Shown one piece after another: positions 32,987-35,173 of a stretch of 35,173 bases of DNA. The notes beneath the pieces are model-generated. The model saw only the letters and a list, made by a program, of their open reading frames with translations, had not been told where the DNA came from and made no database searches. Both the position numbers and the translations under genes were made by a program. Origin of the DNA: Oligoflexus sp. (GTDB lineage: Bacteria > Bdellovibrionota_B > Oligoflexia > Oligoflexales > Oligoflexaceae); contig NZ_DASTAT010000090.1 of assembly GCF_035712445.1 (NCBI RefSeq), forward strand, positions 1 through 35,173. Direction: 5' to 3'. Each line of letters opens with the position of its first letter. The first letter of the stretch is position 1.

Positions 32987-34309
32987 TTGGAACGATCCAT
33001 CCGAAAAAATATCAAGAAGCTCCTTTCCATCGGTCACCATAAAGTGGAAGATCCGATGCTGAAATTACGGCTTCTCGCCTTCAACGGGACCATACTCGCC
33101 GTGGTGGCCGTATGTTTGCTCGTGCTCGCCATATATCTGGGCTTTGGCTATTTCGAGCGCCTGCCTTCGCTCATGCCCTGGATCATTCTTTTCCCGACTC
33201 TCATGATCCTGGTCCACCGTGGGCATTTTTTGCTGGCCCGGGTTGGTTTCATGGTGCTGGCCTGGTCGGGGATCAGCGTCGGGGTCTATCTCTTTGGTCG
33301 ATCGGGAATGGTGGGGCTTTACTGTCTGCCGGCCGCCTTCTTTCCCTTTGTCCTTTTCACTGGGCGCGAGTGGCGTTGGCTAAGTTTTTTCTCCCTCAGT
33401 TCGCTTACGCTGTTTGTCTGCATCCAACTCCTTTTCCACATCCCCGCATCCTATCCTCTGCCCGAGGCGCTGTCCGATGCCTCGGCCGTGCTGCATACCT
33501 CAGCCGCTTTTCTGATGGCCGTGCTGCCGTTCACACTGCTCTTCTTCCAATCCGAATTCTTCCATCGCGAGACCCTCCGCAAAACCGAGGAGCGCGTCCA
33601 TGCTGAACGTATGGCTGATCTCGGACGCATAGCCGCCGGCACCGCGCATGAGGTGAATAATCCCCTCACCATCGTGCATTTTGTCTTGCAGCTTTTGGAG
33701 CAGGATGAACTCCTGCGACATCGACCGGATCGCATCGAACGGATCCACAAGGGCTTCGAAGCGATCGAGCGCATCAAGACGATAGTCGAGCGCCTCCTTT
33801 CCCTTTCGCAAAGTCCCATGGACGCCTATGAATCCATCCGCCTTGTGGATTTTCCCGAAATCATTCGCCATCTTTTCGCCGAACACATGCGCGACGGCGG
33901 TATCCGCTTCGAGCTTTTGCAGCAGGGTCTGGATGAGGTGGTGATCTTTGGCCAGAAGGGGCGCATTCTGGAGATTCTGATCAATCTCGTCTCGAATGCC
34001 ATGGATGCCGTTCGTGGGCATAAAGATCCCTGGATTCAGATCAGTTTCCGGCGTGAGGCTGGGAATTTTACCGTGCTCGTTCACGACAGTGGGCCAGGAG
34101 TGCCTCGGGAAAGAAGTGAAAGAATCTTCGCCCCCTTCTATACGACCAAGGAAATCGGCAAGGGCACGGGGCTCGGCCTTTCCAGTTCGCGGAGCATCGC
34201 CCGGCATCATGGGGGGGATCTTCTCTGCCTGCCCGGCCCCGGCGGCCAATTTCTTTTGACCCTGCCTCTTCTCTATCAACCGGCGGATCTTGTGTCGGCG
34301 GCTTCCTGA
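32987..34309 (+). CDS. Membrane-bound sensor histidine kinase
   Basis: 440 residues from a TTG with AGGGGG four bases upstream. Five to six membrane helices fill residues ~28-190 with only short loops, so the sensor is buried in the membrane. A HisKA domain follows with AAGTAHEVNNPLTIV (His221) and an HATPase domain with NLVSNAMDAV (N box), DSGPGVP (G1) and GTGLGLSSS (G2). No receiver domain is attached and no response regulator is adjacent; the lone receiver at 16103 is a possible but unproven partner. It lies 76 bases after the cyclase on the same strand. Confidence 0.9.
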   Translation: MERSIRKNIKKLLSIGHHKVEDPMLKLRLLAFNGTILAVVAVCLLVLAIYLGFGYFERLPSLMPWIILFPTLMILVHRGHFLLARVGFMVLAWSGISVGVYLFGRSGMVGLYCLPAAFFPFVLFTGREWRWLSFFSLSSLTLFVCIQLLFHIPASYPLPEALSDASAVLHTSAAFLMAVLPFTLLFFQSEFFHRETLRKTEERVHAERMADLGRIAAGTAHEVNNPLTIVHFVLQLLEQDELLRHRPDRIERIHKGFEAIERIKTIVERLLSLSQSPMDAYESIRLVDFPEIIRHLFAEHMRDGGIRFELLQQGLDEVVIFGQKGRILEILINLVSNAMDAVRGHKDPWIQISFRREAGNFTVLVHDSGPGVPRERSERIFAPFYTTKEIGKGTGLGLSSSRSIARHHGGDLLCLPGPGGQFLLTLPLLYQPADLVSAAS

Positions 34310-34384
34310 CCAAATTGTCCGTCTTGCTCTTCTCGGAAAAAGACCGCATCCTCAGGCGAAACTTTTCCAGGAAAGGGCACTCAC

Positions 34385-35140
34385 TTGTCAAAAATAGCCT
34401 TTGTCACCGGCGCTTCCACAGGCCTTGGTCATGAGTTGGCGAAACAGCTGGTCGCAGCCGGCTATGATGTGGCGCTCGTCGCGCGACGGCTGCCCCTTTT
34501 GGAAGACTTGAAAAAAGAACTCGATCCCCTGGGTCAGCGCGTTCTGGTTTTGCAAGCGGACGTCAGCAGCTGGGATGAAATCATGTCCGCCGTGGATCGC
34601 ACGGAAAAGGAACTGGGACCGATCGATCTTCTGATCGCCAATGCCGGCGTGTCCCTGGATGCTCCGCTGAAACGATTCAACGCTGCGGAAGCCCGCAGGG
34701 TTTATGAAGTGAATGTGATCGGCCTCATGCAGACCGTGGCTGCAGTTTTACCTTATTTCATGGAACGAAAGCGTGGGCACATTGTAGGTGTTTCCAGTCT
34801 CGCCGCTTATATTTCGGTTCCACGTTCCACAGTTTATTGCTCCAGCAAGGCGGCGGTATCGAGTTATCTGGAGGGCCTGCGGGTGGAGCTTATGCCCCTT
34901 AAAATCAAGGTCACCACGGTCTGCCCAGGTTTCGTGCGCACGCCGATGACGCAGAAAAATAAATTCAAAATGCCCTTCCTGCTCGATGCGCCGGACGCCG
35001 TGCGCATCATGATGCGTGGGATCGAAGCGAAGAAGACGATGATTCACTTTCCGTCCTCGCTCGCCATGATCGTGAAAGGACTGCGTTTGATCCCGGCCCC
35101 CATCTTTCGTCAGATCCTTCTGAGGCTCCGCCCCGGTTGA
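34385..35140 (+). CDS. Short-chain dehydrogenase/reductase (classical SDR)
   Basis: 251 residues from a TTG with AAGGG seven bases upstream. Cofactor motif TGASTGLG (8-15), NAG (86-88), structural Asn110, and catalytic Ser138, Tyr151 and Lys155 in VSSLAAYISVPRSTVYCSSK are all in place. ARR at 33-35 after strand beta2 suggests NADP(H) preference. PGFVRTPMT follows the active site. The C-terminal ~45 residues, with a hydrophobic stretch (SSLAMIVKGLRLIPAPIFRQILL), resemble the membrane-associated 'YbbO/DltE-like' lipid-metabolism SDRs, but the substrate cannot be fixed. The kinase ends 75 bases upstream. Confidence 0.9.
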   Translation: MSKIAFVTGASTGLGHELAKQLVAAGYDVALVARRLPLLEDLKKELDPLGQRVLVLQADVSSWDEIMSAVDRTEKELGPIDLLIANAGVSLDAPLKRFNAAEARRVYEVNVIGLMQTVAAVLPYFMERKRGHIVGVSSLAAYISVPRSTVYCSSKAAVSSYLEGLRVELMPLKIKVTTVCPGFVRTPMTQKNKFKMPFLLDAPDAVRIMMRGIEAKKTMIHFPSSLAMIVKGLRLIPAPIFRQILLRLRPG

Positions 35141-35173
35141 ACGAATGCCGTGAGAATGTTACAGTGAGAATTC

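Noticed and set aside
1..35173. CRISPR arrays, tRNA/rRNA genes, prophage or insertion sequences
   Set aside because: No regularly spaced repeats, RNA gene signatures, transposase, integrase or phage structural genes were seen.

Overview
The window is G+C-rich, gene-dense bacterial chromosome from a Gram-negative. No tRNA, rRNA, CRISPR array, insertion sequence or phage gene was seen. The content fits a free-living member of the Bdellovibrionota, most likely the Oligoflexia/Oligoflexales. That placement is inferred from gene repertoire only: many lipobox lipoproteins, several signalling ATPases, cyclases and kinases, PEP-domain lipoproteins, a 7TM-DISM cyclase, small beta-barrel proteins, and frequent TTG/GTG starts.

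Layout. 1-534 is the start of PEP carboxylase, running off the left edge. 744-1019 is a small DUF3817 membrane protein. 1029-4158 is a two-gene operon of a double-domain KaiC-like ATPase and a hybrid histidine kinase. 4403-7528 is a large lipoprotein combining a phosphohistidine swivel domain and a PPDK/PEP-synthase ATP-grasp domain in unusual order. 7717-9336 is a GNAT acetyltransferase/SAM methyltransferase operon. 9388-10125 is a phospholipase A2-like lipoprotein. 10689-12998 is a CHASE2-adenylate cyclase-PilZ protein. 13191-15989 is an unrecognised 932-residue lipoprotein. 16103-20349 holds a receiver-only regulator, an orphan periplasmic solute-binding protein, a PafA-type phosphatase, a LysR regulator and a small lipoprotein. 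20454-27182 is mostly envelope: a TorF-like porin, an Omp85-type barrel, a PETase/cutinase-like lipoprotein hydrolase behind a striking palindrome, a LysM beta-barrel protein, a long coiled-coil lipoprotein and another barrel. 27323-28384 is a diheme-type lipoprotein. 28399-29890 is a wrecked M3 metallopeptidase. 30127-34309 is an outer-membrane protein followed by a frameshift-split 7TM-DISM adenylate cyclase and a membrane histidine kinase. 34385-35140 is a short-chain dehydrogenase.

How the parts fit. Two themes dominate. The first is intracellular signalling: KaiC-like ATPase with kinase, two class III cyclases, a second histidine kinase, a lone receiver and LysR. The second is surface and periplasmic biology: at least eight predicted lipoproteins, six barrel-type proteins and secreted phosphatase, lipase-like and polyesterase-like enzymes. 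Two loci show damage visible directly in the sequence. The M3 peptidase is in three pieces with the middle piece on the opposite strand and flanking parts missing. The 7TM-DISM cyclase is split by an apparent one-base deletion. Starts were re-chosen where a Shine-Dalgarno sequence and a signal peptide or lipobox supported an internal start.
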